Assembly (NCBI RefSeq): GCF_014698795.1 | Contig: NZ_JACJTR010000001.1 | Span: forward strand, 62,001-126,000 | Length of the DNA stretch: 64,000 nt | Source of the DNA: Nostoc sp. FACHB-892 | GTDB lineage: Bacteria > Cyanobacteriota > Cyanobacteriia > Cyanobacteriales > Nostocaceae | Reading direction: 5' to 3' | Part shown: in pieces, positions 1 to 8,300 of the stretch | How positions within the stretch are numbered: position 1 is the first letter of the stretch | Layout of the letters: the number at the start of each line of letters is the position of its first letter | The notes under the pieces: model-generated | The model's database searches: none | What the model was told of the DNA's origin: nothing | The model's input: the letters and a program-made list of their open reading frames with translations, nothing else | Translations under genes and position numbers: made by a program

Positions 1-963
1 TATCAGTTGTCAGTTTGGCAAACTCTACCTGCTGGTGTTGGTTTACAGGCGCTGCGCTATCAACAACTAAAAAATCGCTTGCTGGCTGAGGGGTTGTTCG
101 ATGCTCAAAGAAAGCGATCGCTCCCTACTCACCCCCAAACGATCGCTGTCGTCACTTCACCAACTGCTGCTGCTTGGGGCGATATTCAAAAGACCCTCAG
201 ACAAAGGTATCCAGGTTTACAGGTTTTGTTTTCTCCCGCTACAGTACAAGGTGAACAAGCACCTGAATCCATCGTTAAAGCAATTGATCGGGTGGAAAGA
301 GATGGACGCGCCGAAGTGCTAATTTTGTCGCGGGGTGGTGGCGCGGTGGAGGAGTTGGCTTGTTTTAATGATGAACGAGTGGTGCGATCGCTTGCTAGTT
401 GTTCCATTCCTGTAATTACTGGTATTGGGCATCAACGGGATGAATCATTGGCAGATTTAGTTGCAGATGTCTGTGTACATACACCAACTGCGGCGGCAGA
501 AAGAGTTGTGCCTGCACTTGCAGAATTGTATACTGAACATCGGGGGCGAGTTATCGCTTTGCATGAGGCAGTGCATGACTTTGGGGAAAATGCTGAGAAT
601 AAACTGCAAGTATTGCGAAACCGTTTGCGACGTTTGCGGTTAGATCGGCAAGTGCAACAAGAGGTAGAAAAGCTAGCTTGGAAGCGTCAGCAATTGGTGC
701 AAATGACAACGAGGCGATCGCAGCAAGCAACGCAGCATTTAGAATTGTTGCGGCAAAAGTTGGCAACTCTTGACCCGAAAGCGGTGTTACAGCGTGGTTA
801 TGCGGTGGTGAGGCGGGAAGATGGGGCGATCGCTCGTTCTGCGGCAAAGTTAGCTGTGGGAGAAGATTTGTTGATTCAGTTGGGGCAGGGTGAGGTTAAA
901 GTGAAGGTTATGGAAGTGAACGAACTACCAAGACGCCAAGGATGCCAAGAGTTGAATGGTTAA
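1..963 (+). CDS. xseA: Exodeoxyribonuclease VII large subunit, 3' part
   Basis: The catalytic subunit of exonuclease VII, which degrades single-stranded DNA in both directions into short oligonucleotides in the cytoplasm. The reading frame is open from the first base, so the true start lies outside the window. The N-terminal OB-fold is missing and the visible part is the nuclease core plus the long helical C-terminus. Visible family motifs are SRGGG (about base 330), FNDE (about base 365) and [10 protein letters not shown] with LADLVAD (about bases 415-465). The C-terminus ends in the usual LQRGYAVVR segment. The stop codon overlaps the start of xseB by 8 bases, which suggests translational coupling. 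The identity is secure; only the 5' end is unknown. Confidence 0.95.
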   Translation, partial: YQLSVWQTLPAGVGLQALRYQQLKNRLLAEGLFDAQRKRSLPTHPQTIAVVTSPTAAAWGDIQKTLRQRYPGLQVLFSPATVQGEQAPESIVKAIDRVERDGRAEVLILSRGGGAVEELACFNDERVVRSLASCSIPVITGIGHQRDESLADLVADVCVHTPTAAAERVVPALAELYTEHRGRVIALHEAVHDFGENAENKLQVLRNRLRRLRLDRQVQQEVEKLAWKRQQLVQMTTRRSQQATQHLELLRQKLATLDPKAVLQRGYAVVRREDGAIARSAAKLAVGEDLLIQLGQGEVKVKVMEVNELPRRQGCQELNG

Positions 964-1189
964 ACGTAAGAGTGCTTCTAATTCTGATTCGATAGAAGGT
1001 TGGAATTATGAGGCAAAGGTTGCTGAAATAGAGGGAATTATCACTCGCATTGAGGCGGGTGAGTTAGATTTGGAAGCTGTGTTTGAGCAATTTGCAAGTG
1101 CTGTGGAGTATTTGCGTCAGTGCGAAAGTTTTTTGCAGCAACGACAGCAGCAGGTAGATTTGTTGATTGAAACGTTAAGCGATGAGTAG
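956..1189 (+). CDS. xseB: Exodeoxyribonuclease VII small subunit
   Basis: The small helical subunit that assembles in several copies on XseA to form active exonuclease VII. The protein has 77 residues, the usual size. It holds the family core [20 protein letters not shown] followed by [22 protein letters not shown], a helical hairpin. The ATG at 956 lies inside the last codons of xseA, and no better start exists. The N-terminal dozen residues ([12 protein letters not shown]) are polar and probably disordered. It is co-transcribed with xseA. Confidence 0.93.
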   Translation: MVKRKSASNSDSIEGWNYEAKVAEIEGIITRIEAGELDLEAVFEQFASAVEYLRQCESFLQQRQQQVDLLIETLSDE

Positions 1190-1739
1190 CAGCGAGAGTC
1201 TGCTGCTGGGGTTCTTCGGGTTGAATAAGTAATCAAGCAGACATGGTATTAAAAGATGCGTAGATTCTTTAGGGGCTTGCGGTAGGCCTAAATTTTCACG
1301 GTATCTGAAACACCTCTCTTCCTTTAAGGCTACGGTGTACACACAAGTTTGAAGTTGTTCAAAAATCTGGGTTTTACCCCACCCTAATACCAATTCGCAA
1401 TTCGCAATGACGCTCGCGGACTCGCTACCGCTACGCTAACGCAATTAAAAAACTTAGATGCAGCAAAGCTTCTAGGGGTTACATCTGTATCAGATTTTTC
1501 GTGAAATGGTATAACCACTGCTTGAATTCAATAAACGACTACCCGAATTCAATAAACGACTACCCGAATTCAATAAACGACTACCCGAATTCAATAAACG
1601 ACTACTCAAATTCAATATATTTATTGCATAAATTCTCAAAACCTCACCTGAAACCTGATTTACTAAGGTTTTAGCTTTAGTAGCACAGCAATCACTCGCT
1701 GCCCATAAGTTCAGGTTCGCGCTGCGGTGCCCATTATCC
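1190..1739. other. Intergenic region with repeats
   Basis: 550 bases with no convincing gene. Bases 1386-1440 hold a Nostoc-type interspersed repeat (CAATTCGCAATTCGCAATGA, then a CGCTACCGCTACGC segment). Bases 1524-1612 hold the 21-bp tandem repeat listed separately. The minus-strand open frame across 1175-1393 has no recognisable protein features and overlaps repeats, so I treat it as non-coding. Confidence 0.6.
1524..1612. repeat. 21-bp tandem repeat, four copies plus a degenerate fifth
   Basis: A unit beginning GAATTCAATAAACG and ending ACTACCC recurs with an exact 21-bp period at 1524, 1545, 1566 and 1587. A diverged fifth start is at 1608 (AAATTCAATA). Twenty-one is three heptamers, in keeping with the heptamer-based tandem repeats of heterocystous cyanobacteria. 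Each perfect copy starts with GAATTC. It lies between two convergent genes. Confidence 0.9.
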
Positions 1740-2564
1740 TTACAAAAATCCGAAATACTCTAAACCTTCTTCAATTCCAGTGGCAAAATTAGCTTTTGCT
1801 AAGTAACGATTCTCATTTGGGTGAGTTTTGTGCCACTCTAGTAATTCCTGTTTTGCATTACCGACAATAATACCTTTTTCTTTCCTGTCTGCAAACAGGG
1901 AAATATCATTACCAGAGTCGCCACAAGCAACAGTTTGTGCTACATCTATTTCTAGATTTTCGCGTACAAAGGTCATTGCCATACCTTTATTAGCCTTACG
2001 TGGCAAAATATCTAGTACTGGAATCTCTAAATCTTTACCCTGTTCGTAGACACCACTAAGGCTGTTGATATGAGCAGAGCTACCAAGGCTATAGATAACT
2101 TGAATATCTAATCCTTGCTCTAGCAAACGAGACTCTAGTTCTGACAAAAAATCTCCAGAGGTTTTTTCCTCAAGGAAATAGCTAACTTTAAAAGGTCTTT
2201 GCTCACTTTCTGGCTGGAGCTTTAATTTAGGAAAAACCTCAGATATCTGTACAACTAAGCCTTTATCCCAACCTTCAGAGAGTTTATCTGACCACTTAGA
2301 ATCTGGAGTGTTACTGCCACCATAGTAAATTTCTGTACCTACAGCACATATAAGTACATCTGGCTCTAAAAGTGTTTTTTCATCTGTAAGCTTTTGGTAA
2401 AGATAAAGCGATCGTCCTGTTGAATAAACAATTTTTGTGTGGTGAGTCTGACGATGTACTTTTAATCGTTCATTTAGTTTTGCCATCGCCTGGTCGTCAC
2501 CTACCAGGGTATAGTCCAGGTCTGTGATGAAAAGAAACTGTTTCACACTATTTAGGACTCCCAT
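1740..2564 (-). CDS. Sucrose-phosphate phosphatase-like HAD hydrolase
   Basis: A 274-residue member of the HAD superfamily IIB (sucrose-6-phosphate phosphatase subfamily). It probably hydrolyses sucrose-6-phosphate to sucrose in the cytoplasm, the last step of sucrose synthesis. The N-terminal HAD motif I reads FITDLDYTLVGDD, with nucleophile Asp15 and general acid/base Asp17. Motif II is IVYSTGRS. The C-terminal motif IV is VACGDSGNDISLF, where the acidic residues bind Mg2+. The C1/C2 cap lies between. The start is the ATG at 2564. A decayed second copy of the C-terminal third lies just upstream on the opposite strand (2665-2946). In heterocystous cyanobacteria sucrose carries carbon from vegetative cells to heterocysts, so the role fits. 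Mannosyl- or glucosylglycerol-phosphate phosphatases are related, so the substrate is inferred. Confidence 0.82.
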   Translation of the reverse strand: MGVLNSVKQFLFITDLDYTLVGDDQAMAKLNERLKVHRQTHHTKIVYSTGRSLYLYQKLTDEKTLLEPDVLICAVGTEIYYGGSNTPDSKWSDKLSEGWDKGLVVQISEVFPKLKLQPESEQRPFKVSYFLEEKTSGDFLSELESRLLEQGLDIQVIYSLGSSAHINSLSGVYEQGKDLEIPVLDILPRKANKGMAMTFVRENLEIDVAQTVACGDSGNDISLFADRKEKGIIVGNAKQELLEWHKTHPNENRYLAKANFATGIEEGLEYFGFL

Positions 2565-2664
2565 TTGTTTGTTTAAAACATACTCATCTAATCAGCACGA
2601 AATATTTTACCACTATAAGGGCAGAAATATAAATTAAATATAAAGTTAATCTATAGTAGTCGGT

Positions 2665-2946
2665 ATTGACCTTGACATTGTACCCCATAGCAGCGATAAA
2701 GGTCAGGCAATGCAGTTTTTGCGCCAAAAGTGGAAATTTGCAGCAGAACAAACAGTTGTCTGTGGTGATTCAGGTAATGATATTGCTTTATTTGCTGTAG
2801 GCAACGAACGGGGAATCATTGTGGGGAATGGCTGAAAAGAGTTACTCCTATGGCACGATGAGTATCCGGCTAACCACTGCTACCTGGCAAAAGGTTTTTG
2901 TGCAGGTGGAATTATTGAACGATTAAATTATTTTGGTTTTTTGTAA
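2665..2946 (+). pseudogene. C-terminal remnant of a second sucrose phosphatase-like gene
   Basis: Translation in the frame of base 2674 gives DIVPHSSDKGQAM, then VVCGDSGNDIALFAVGNE, then RGIIVGNG and a TGA stop (2833-2835). The same frame continues KELLLWHDEYPANHCYLAKG and ends RLNYFGFL before TAA. This aligns over its whole length with the last ~90 residues of the intact phosphatase at 1740-2564 (DILPRKANKGMAM, CGDSGNDISLF, GIIVGNA, YLAKANF, YFGFL). Everything upstream of base 2665 is missing, and the TGA interrupts what remains. Its TAA overlaps the ATG of ruvA by one base, so the dead gene's end still abuts a live gene. It is a paralogue in opposite orientation, not a simple tandem duplicate. 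Confidence 0.88.
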
Positions 2947-3578
2947 TGATTAGTTATCTAAAAGGTATAGTCGCTGGTATCCAAACAATTGGCGCTAATC
3001 GCGTGATTCTGACTCTGGAAGTAAATGGCTTGGGGTATGATTTGCAAGTTCCCCAACGGCTAGCAAACCAGTTACCAGAGTCGGGTGGAGTGGCGCAAAT
3101 TTTTACCCATCTCCAAATTCGTGAAGAAGTGCCCTTTCTATATGGCTTTGCTTCGCCAGCCGAACGCGATTTATTTCGCCACTTGCTGACTGTCACAGGT
3201 ATTGGTGCAGCCTTAGCGATCGCACTCCTGGATACTTTGGAACTACCAGATTTAGTCCAGGCAATTATCGCTGGCAATACACAAATCTTAATTCAGGCTC
3301 CAGGTGTCGGCAAAAAAATCGCAGAACGCATCTGTTTGGAACTGAAAAGCAAATTAGTCGAGTGGCGCAAATCAGCCGGCTTCTTCGTCGCCACAGGTGG
3401 GCCTGCACCAGGAATTCTCGAAGAGGTGCAAATGACCCTCTTCGCCTTGGGATATACTGCCCATGAGGTCAGTCATGCCCTGCATGTAGTAAGTGAAGAT
3501 ATTGGACTACCCAAAGATGCCTACGTCGAAGATTGGATTAAACAAGCGATCGCTCATCTCAGCAGCGAACAAGTTTAA
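2946..3578 (+). CDS. ruvA: Holliday junction branch migration protein RuvA
   Basis: RuvA binds four-way Holliday junctions as a tetramer and loads the RuvB helicase for branch migration. The 210-residue protein has the three expected parts. The N-terminal OB-fold opens [15 protein letters not shown] and includes [17 protein letters not shown]. Two helix-hairpin-helix motifs follow ([14 protein letters not shown] and [17 protein letters not shown]). A C-terminal three-helix domain binds RuvB ([17 protein letters not shown]). The ATG at 2946 overlaps the stop of the phosphatase remnant. No ruvB lies next to it, which is usual in cyanobacteria. The bioF gene follows after a repeat-filled gap of 60 bases. 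Confidence 0.95.
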   Translation: MISYLKGIVAGIQTIGANRVILTLEVNGLGYDLQVPQRLANQLPESGGVAQIFTHLQIREEVPFLYGFASPAERDLFRHLLTVTGIGAALAIALLDTLELPDLVQAIIAGNTQILIQAPGVGKKIAERICLELKSKLVEWRKSAGFFVATGGPAPGILEEVQMTLFALGYTAHEVSHALHVVSEDIGLPKDAYVEDWIKQAIAHLSSEQV

Positions 3579-3579
3579 T

Positions 3580-3612
3580 TGTCATTAGTCATTTGTCATT
3601 GGTCATTTGTTA
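3580..3612. repeat. GTCATTA/GTCATTT heptamer repeat
   Basis: Four to five head-to-tail copies of GTCATTNGTCATTN fill the short gap between ruvA and bioF. This is a common intergenic repeat family of Nostocales and recurs in this window near 18753 and 43738 and inside mutS (61003). Confidence 0.8.
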
Positions 3613-3638
3613 TTCTCCCCCCATCCCCTCATCCCCAT

Positions 3639-4799
3639 ATGCCCACCGATCCTTATGCCTGGCTAGAACAGTCTTTAGCAACAATTCATCGGGCAGACTG
3701 GTATCGTTCGGTACAACCAATCAACGGTCGTCCTGGTGCAACGGTGGTTTTAGCTGGGCAAGAGGTAATTAATTTTGCCAGTAATGACTATTTGGGATTG
3801 GCTGGGGATGAGCGGTTGATATCAGTCGCAACTGCCGCGATCGCAGAATTTGGCACTGGTAGTACTGGTTCTAGATTACTCAGTGGACATCGGGAATTAC
3901 ACAGGGAGTTAGAGGAGGCGATCGCATCTACCAAACAAACTGAAGATGCTTTGGTATTTAGTTCAGGGTATCTAGCTAATTTGGGTGCAATTACCGCCCT
4001 TGTGGGCAAGCGTGATTTAATTTTATCTGACCAGTACAATCATTCCAGCCTGAAAAATGGAGCGATTCTCAGTGGTGCAGCAGTTGTGGAATACCCGCAC
4101 TGTGATATGGCAGTACTAAAAACTCTGTTGAAGCAGCGACAAAATTACCGACGCTGTTTGATTCTTACTGATACTGTCTTCAGCATGGACGGCGATTTAT
4201 GTCCATTGCCCGCACTGTTGGATCTGGCTGATGAATTTAGCTGTATGCTGCTAGTCGATGAAGCTCATGCCACCGGGGTACTAGGAAAAAGCGGTGCTGG
4301 ATGTGTTGAGCATTTTGGGTGTACAGGAAAGCAATTAATTCAAATTGGTACTTTGAGTAAAGCTTTGGGTAGTTTAGGCGGGTATGTAGCGGGAAGTAGC
4401 GCCCTAATTGACTTTTTGCGGAACCGCGCACCCAGTTGGATTTATACCACTGGGCTTTCACCTGCTGATACGGCGGCGGCCTTAGCAGCAATCAAGATAG
4501 TGCAACAAGAACCGCAACACCGTACCCAATTGTGGAGAAATATACATTACTTAAAAACTTTGTTGCAACAGTTACCTAATTTAAAATTGCTGCCTTCTGA
4601 ATCACCTATATTATGTTTTCAATTGCCTAATGCCACAGATGCTCTCAAAGCTGGAAAACAGCTAAGAGATGCTGGCATTTTTGCCCCAGCAATTCGTCCC
4701 CCCACAGTGCCTACCAGTCGAATCAGAATATCTGTAATGGCAACTCATGAAATAACACATATTGAAAAATTGGTAGCAGTGTTAAAGGATATTATCTGA
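3639..4799 (+). CDS. bioF: 8-amino-7-oxononanoate synthase
   Basis: A pyridoxal-phosphate enzyme that condenses pimeloyl-ACP/CoA with alanine to give 8-amino-7-oxononanoate (KAPA) in biotin synthesis. The 386-residue protein has the alpha-oxoamine synthase signatures. These include [11 protein letters not shown] near the N-terminus, [13 protein letters not shown], the Asp of [13 protein letters not shown] that contacts the PLP ring, and the PLP lysine in [14 protein letters not shown] chose the ATG at 3639 ([11 protein letters not shown]). The same frame is open back to 3579, but that part is the translated heptamer repeat ([14 protein letters not shown]). KBL and ALA synthase are related families; length and context favour BioF. 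Confidence 0.9.
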   Translation: MPTDPYAWLEQSLATIHRADWYRSVQPINGRPGATVVLAGQEVINFASNDYLGLAGDERLISVATAAIAEFGTGSTGSRLLSGHRELHRELEEAIASTKQTEDALVFSSGYLANLGAITALVGKRDLILSDQYNHSSLKNGAILSGAAVVEYPHCDMAVLKTLLKQRQNYRRCLILTDTVFSMDGDLCPLPALLDLADEFSCMLLVDEAHATGVLGKSGAGCVEHFGCTGKQLIQIGTLSKALGSLGGYVAGSSALIDFLRNRAPSWIYTTGLSPADTAAALAAIKIVQQEPQHRTQLWRNIHYLKTLLQQLPNLKLLPSESPILCFQLPNATDALKAGKQLRDAGIFAPAIRPPTVPTSRIRISVMATHEITHIEKLVAVLKDII

Positions 4800-4897
4800 A
4801 TAAGATAGGGGATTGGGGACTCTTCATCTACACTCAGAACTCCGTTCATCCGCCTCAGAATCTAAAATTTCCCCATGCCCCATGCCTCACATTGGTG

Positions 4898-5377
4898 TCA
4901 TAAAACTGGCAATTGGTTAAACAAAATCCAATAAAAACCAAGCTGTTGGACTGCTTGGTTGAATTGTTCAAAATCGACAGGTTTGACAATGTAGCTATTC
5001 ACCCCAAGTTGGTAACTCTCGATTATATCCTGGTCTTCAGCAGAAGAGGTCAGCACCACAACTGGAATCCTTTGTGTTCGTGGATCAGCCTTGAGTTGCC
5101 GTAAAACTTCTAATCCACTTATCCTTGGCAGTTTTAAATCCAACAAAATGACTTTGGGTTGATTCGTCATGCTACGGTGGGCGTAGTTTCCACGACAAAA
5201 AAGAAAATCTAAGGCTTCGGCTCCATCTTCAAGTAGTTGAATCTGATTGCCAATTCTATTGCGACGCAGTGCTCGGATAGTTAGCTCGGCATCGGTGGGA
5301 TTATCTTCAACTAATACAATTGAAATTGGTTGTTCTGAAGATGGGTCAGTGGGCTGATCTATGGGTTGGTCACTCAT
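4898..5377 (-). CDS. CheY/Rcp1-like single-domain response regulator
   Basis: A 159-residue stand-alone receiver domain. After a polar 18-residue leader the REC fold begins [14 protein letters not shown]. The acidic pocket is Glu24/Asp25, the phospho-acceptor is Asp80 in [13 protein letters not shown], and the conserved lysine is Lys132 in IVKPVDF. The spacing and the RALRRNRI and LFCRGNYA segments match the Rcp1 type that pairs with phytochrome-like histidine kinases. Only 8 bases separate it from the end of the giant kinase upstream on the same strand, so that kinase is the likely phospho-donor. There is no DNA-binding output domain. The last ~14 residues ([12 protein letters not shown]) are unusually hydrophobic. 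Confidence 0.9.
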   Translation of the reverse strand: MSDQPIDQPTDPSSEQPISIVLVEDNPTDAELTIRALRRNRIGNQIQLLEDGAEALDFLFCRGNYAHRSMTNQPKVILLDLKLPRISGLEVLRQLKADPRTQRIPVVVLTSSAEDQDIIESYQLGVNSYIVKPVDFEQFNQAVQQLGFYWILFNQLPVL

Positions 5378-5385
5378 GGGTTAAT

Positions 5386-8300
5386 TTACCCTTGAAGGGT
5401 GAAATAAAAGGTCGCGCCTTGATCGATCGCTGCTTCGGCCCAGATACGCCCACCGTGGCGTTGAATAATGCGTTGCACGATCGCTAGTCCGATCCCCGTA
5501 CCTGCAAACTCTTGTTCGCGGTGCAGACGTTGAAATACCCCAAAGAGATTATCGGCATACCGCATATCAAATCCTGCCCCATTATCTCTGATGAAGTAAA
5601 CTCCTTCACCATCCATCATCTCATAGCCCACTTCAATGCAGGCAGGAGATTTGTAACGAGTATATTTAATGGCATTTGATAACAGGTTTATCCAGACTTG
5701 TTTGAGCAAGGAAAGGTCAGCTTGACAAATGGGTAAGTCAGCGATCGCAAACTCAATCTGACGACCCTTCATATCTAGAGCTAAATCACTCAGCACCTTT
5801 TGAATCATTTCATTTAACAAAATGGGCTGCCGAGATATTTCTTTACGATCTAGACGGGATAGGTTCAACAGATCATCGATCAACTCACCCATGCGTTTGG
5901 CATTCTCCCGCACAATTTTTAGATAACGATTGCCTTCAGAGTCAAGTTGCTCACCATAGTCTTCTTGGAGCATTCTCGAAAAACCAACGATCGCCCGCAG
6001 TGGTGCCCGTAGATCATGGGAAATAGAGTAAGAAAATGCCTCCAACGCTTTATTCGCAGCCTGCAATTGGGCAGTCCGTTGGATTACCCGTTCTTCCAAT
6101 TCGGCATTAAGTTGGCGAACTTCTGCCTCTATCGTTTTGAGGGTGCTGATATCGCGGATGATTGTAGAAATATATTCTAGACTGCCATCTGTTGCTTTAT
6201 GAGCAACAATCATTTGAGAAACCGGAATCTCTCTGCCATCAGTTCCTAACAAAGCAGTTTCACCAACCCAAGTGCCATCTCGAATCGCCGCCGGAATGCC
6301 CTGGTTTTGAATAATTTCTAGTGCCCACTGGGGATGGTAGTTTGAGATGCTAAAGTTGGAGAGTTCAGCATCTAGAGAAACGCCGATGAGTTTCCGAAAC
6401 TGAGCATTACTCCAGAAAACATTGCCTTGGGAGTCTGCCATCCCAACATGGTCGGTGGTGGCTTCTAGCATGGCAATTAAGCGATCGCGGTCTTTTTCTG
6501 CCCTTTGGCGTTCGGCAATTTCAGCCCGTAAGGATTGATTCAGTTCTGCCTCTTGCTTCAATAGACGAGCATTATCAATGGAAATAGCCGCCTGAGTAGA
6601 AAGTAAATGGAGAATTTCAATTCGCTCTGGGGTAAATGCCCTAGTGGTTAGATTATTTTCTAAAAGTACAATTCCCGCCAGTTTTCCCTGGTTCAATAGA
6701 GGCGCACAAAGAATCGATTTCGATTGGCGTTGCACAATCCAGGGTTCAGATTGAAAGTTGCCTTCTTGAATCGCATTGTTGAGGACGATGCTTTCTTGGG
6801 TGCGAACTACATAATTGATTAGGGCAGATGGCAAGTAAGGAGTGCTGTCTGCTGATATCGATTCCAAAGGAATTGATTGCAAAACAGCTATTTTCTCATC
6901 GCCAATCGACCCCATGGCCTCAATCTGCCATTTTTCTTGTGTTGGCAAAATCAGATAACCAGTTTGCGCCCCGGCATTTTCAATCAAAATCATCATTAGT
7001 TTTGCCAGGAGTTTATCTAACAAAATTTCACTGGCGATTGCCTGAGAGGCTTTCAATACTGTTTCTAAATCAAGTACTTCTAACTTGCTAGAAGCCGATT
7101 CTGTAGTGTGAAGTTTATGTGTTTTGCTTATTTGCGATCGCGGTTCTAGCAGTTGGGGATAGCGTCTTTCCAAATCCTGAACTTTAGCGGTTGCTCCCCA
7201 GCGCAGATAGCCGTACCTCGCCTCTTGTATATAGGCTTTGGCAATTGTTATCCGGTTGTTTGCCAAATGAAACTTTGCTGCTAGTTCGTTGGCCAGGCTT
7301 TCTTCTTGGAGGTATTGGTTTTCTCTGGCCAGGGCGATCGCGTGATCGTACGCATCCATTGCTTCCATCACTTCACCCAATACCCGATGCCGTTCTGCTT
7401 CTACCAAATGCCACTTGTGCAGATAGTTCATCGGGGCATGGTGCGCCCAAAGTTGCATCTTCTCTTGACTGTTCGCTACCCGTTCGAGGATAGCCGCCTG
7501 CTCTTCCTGATTCACTTGCGGATAGACCATCAGTCGCGCCAGGGAATCATAAAAATAGAAGATGGGGAAAACAGCATTCGATCTGCCTCCACTGGGATAA
7601 TTTTCTGCCTGATTGGCGTTGTCAACGGCTTCAGGGAAATTCTCAAAGTAATAGCAAAGAAACAGTTTATTGAAGTAAAGATAGAACAGTCCTTTATGAT
7701 GATTAGCTTGTTGCAGCAAAGGTAATTCTTTCGATTCATCATAAGCCTCACCGATCAAAACGTTGGGAGCAGGAGATGTTGCCATCAAGTTCAAGACTGT
7801 TTGTTGATAAACCTTGAGTGCATTGGCGTTAGTAGATTCTTTCAGTTGGGTGAGTACTTGGATGTAGCTTTCCAGCTTCTGTTCCAATTCAGACAGGGGC
7901 ATATCTGTAAAAAAACAGTGGTCGCAGTGATGCAAAATGCTATATCCAGCAAATTCCAAATCTCCTGTCTCAATGCCGATTTGGTAAGCATCCTGTAATG
8001 GTTTAATTGTTTCTTTGAGGTGAACGTTACGAAACCTTACAGAGGTGTTGGCCATGAACAGGGTTTTACAACGGATCAGTAAGTTGCTGGATTGATTTAG
8101 TAGCTTGAGAGCCAACTGCACAAACTCATAGCCCCTTTCAATTTCCAGCAGCACACTGCCCAAAATGTTACTGTATGCGGCGAAGGCGAAGGCAGAAAGG
8201 TCATGATTACCGTATTTAATTGATAAATTCACCATCTCCAGAATAATCAGTGGAAATAGCGTCGGGGCTGCTTGGTAGGCTGGGGCCATTAAATTTGCCA

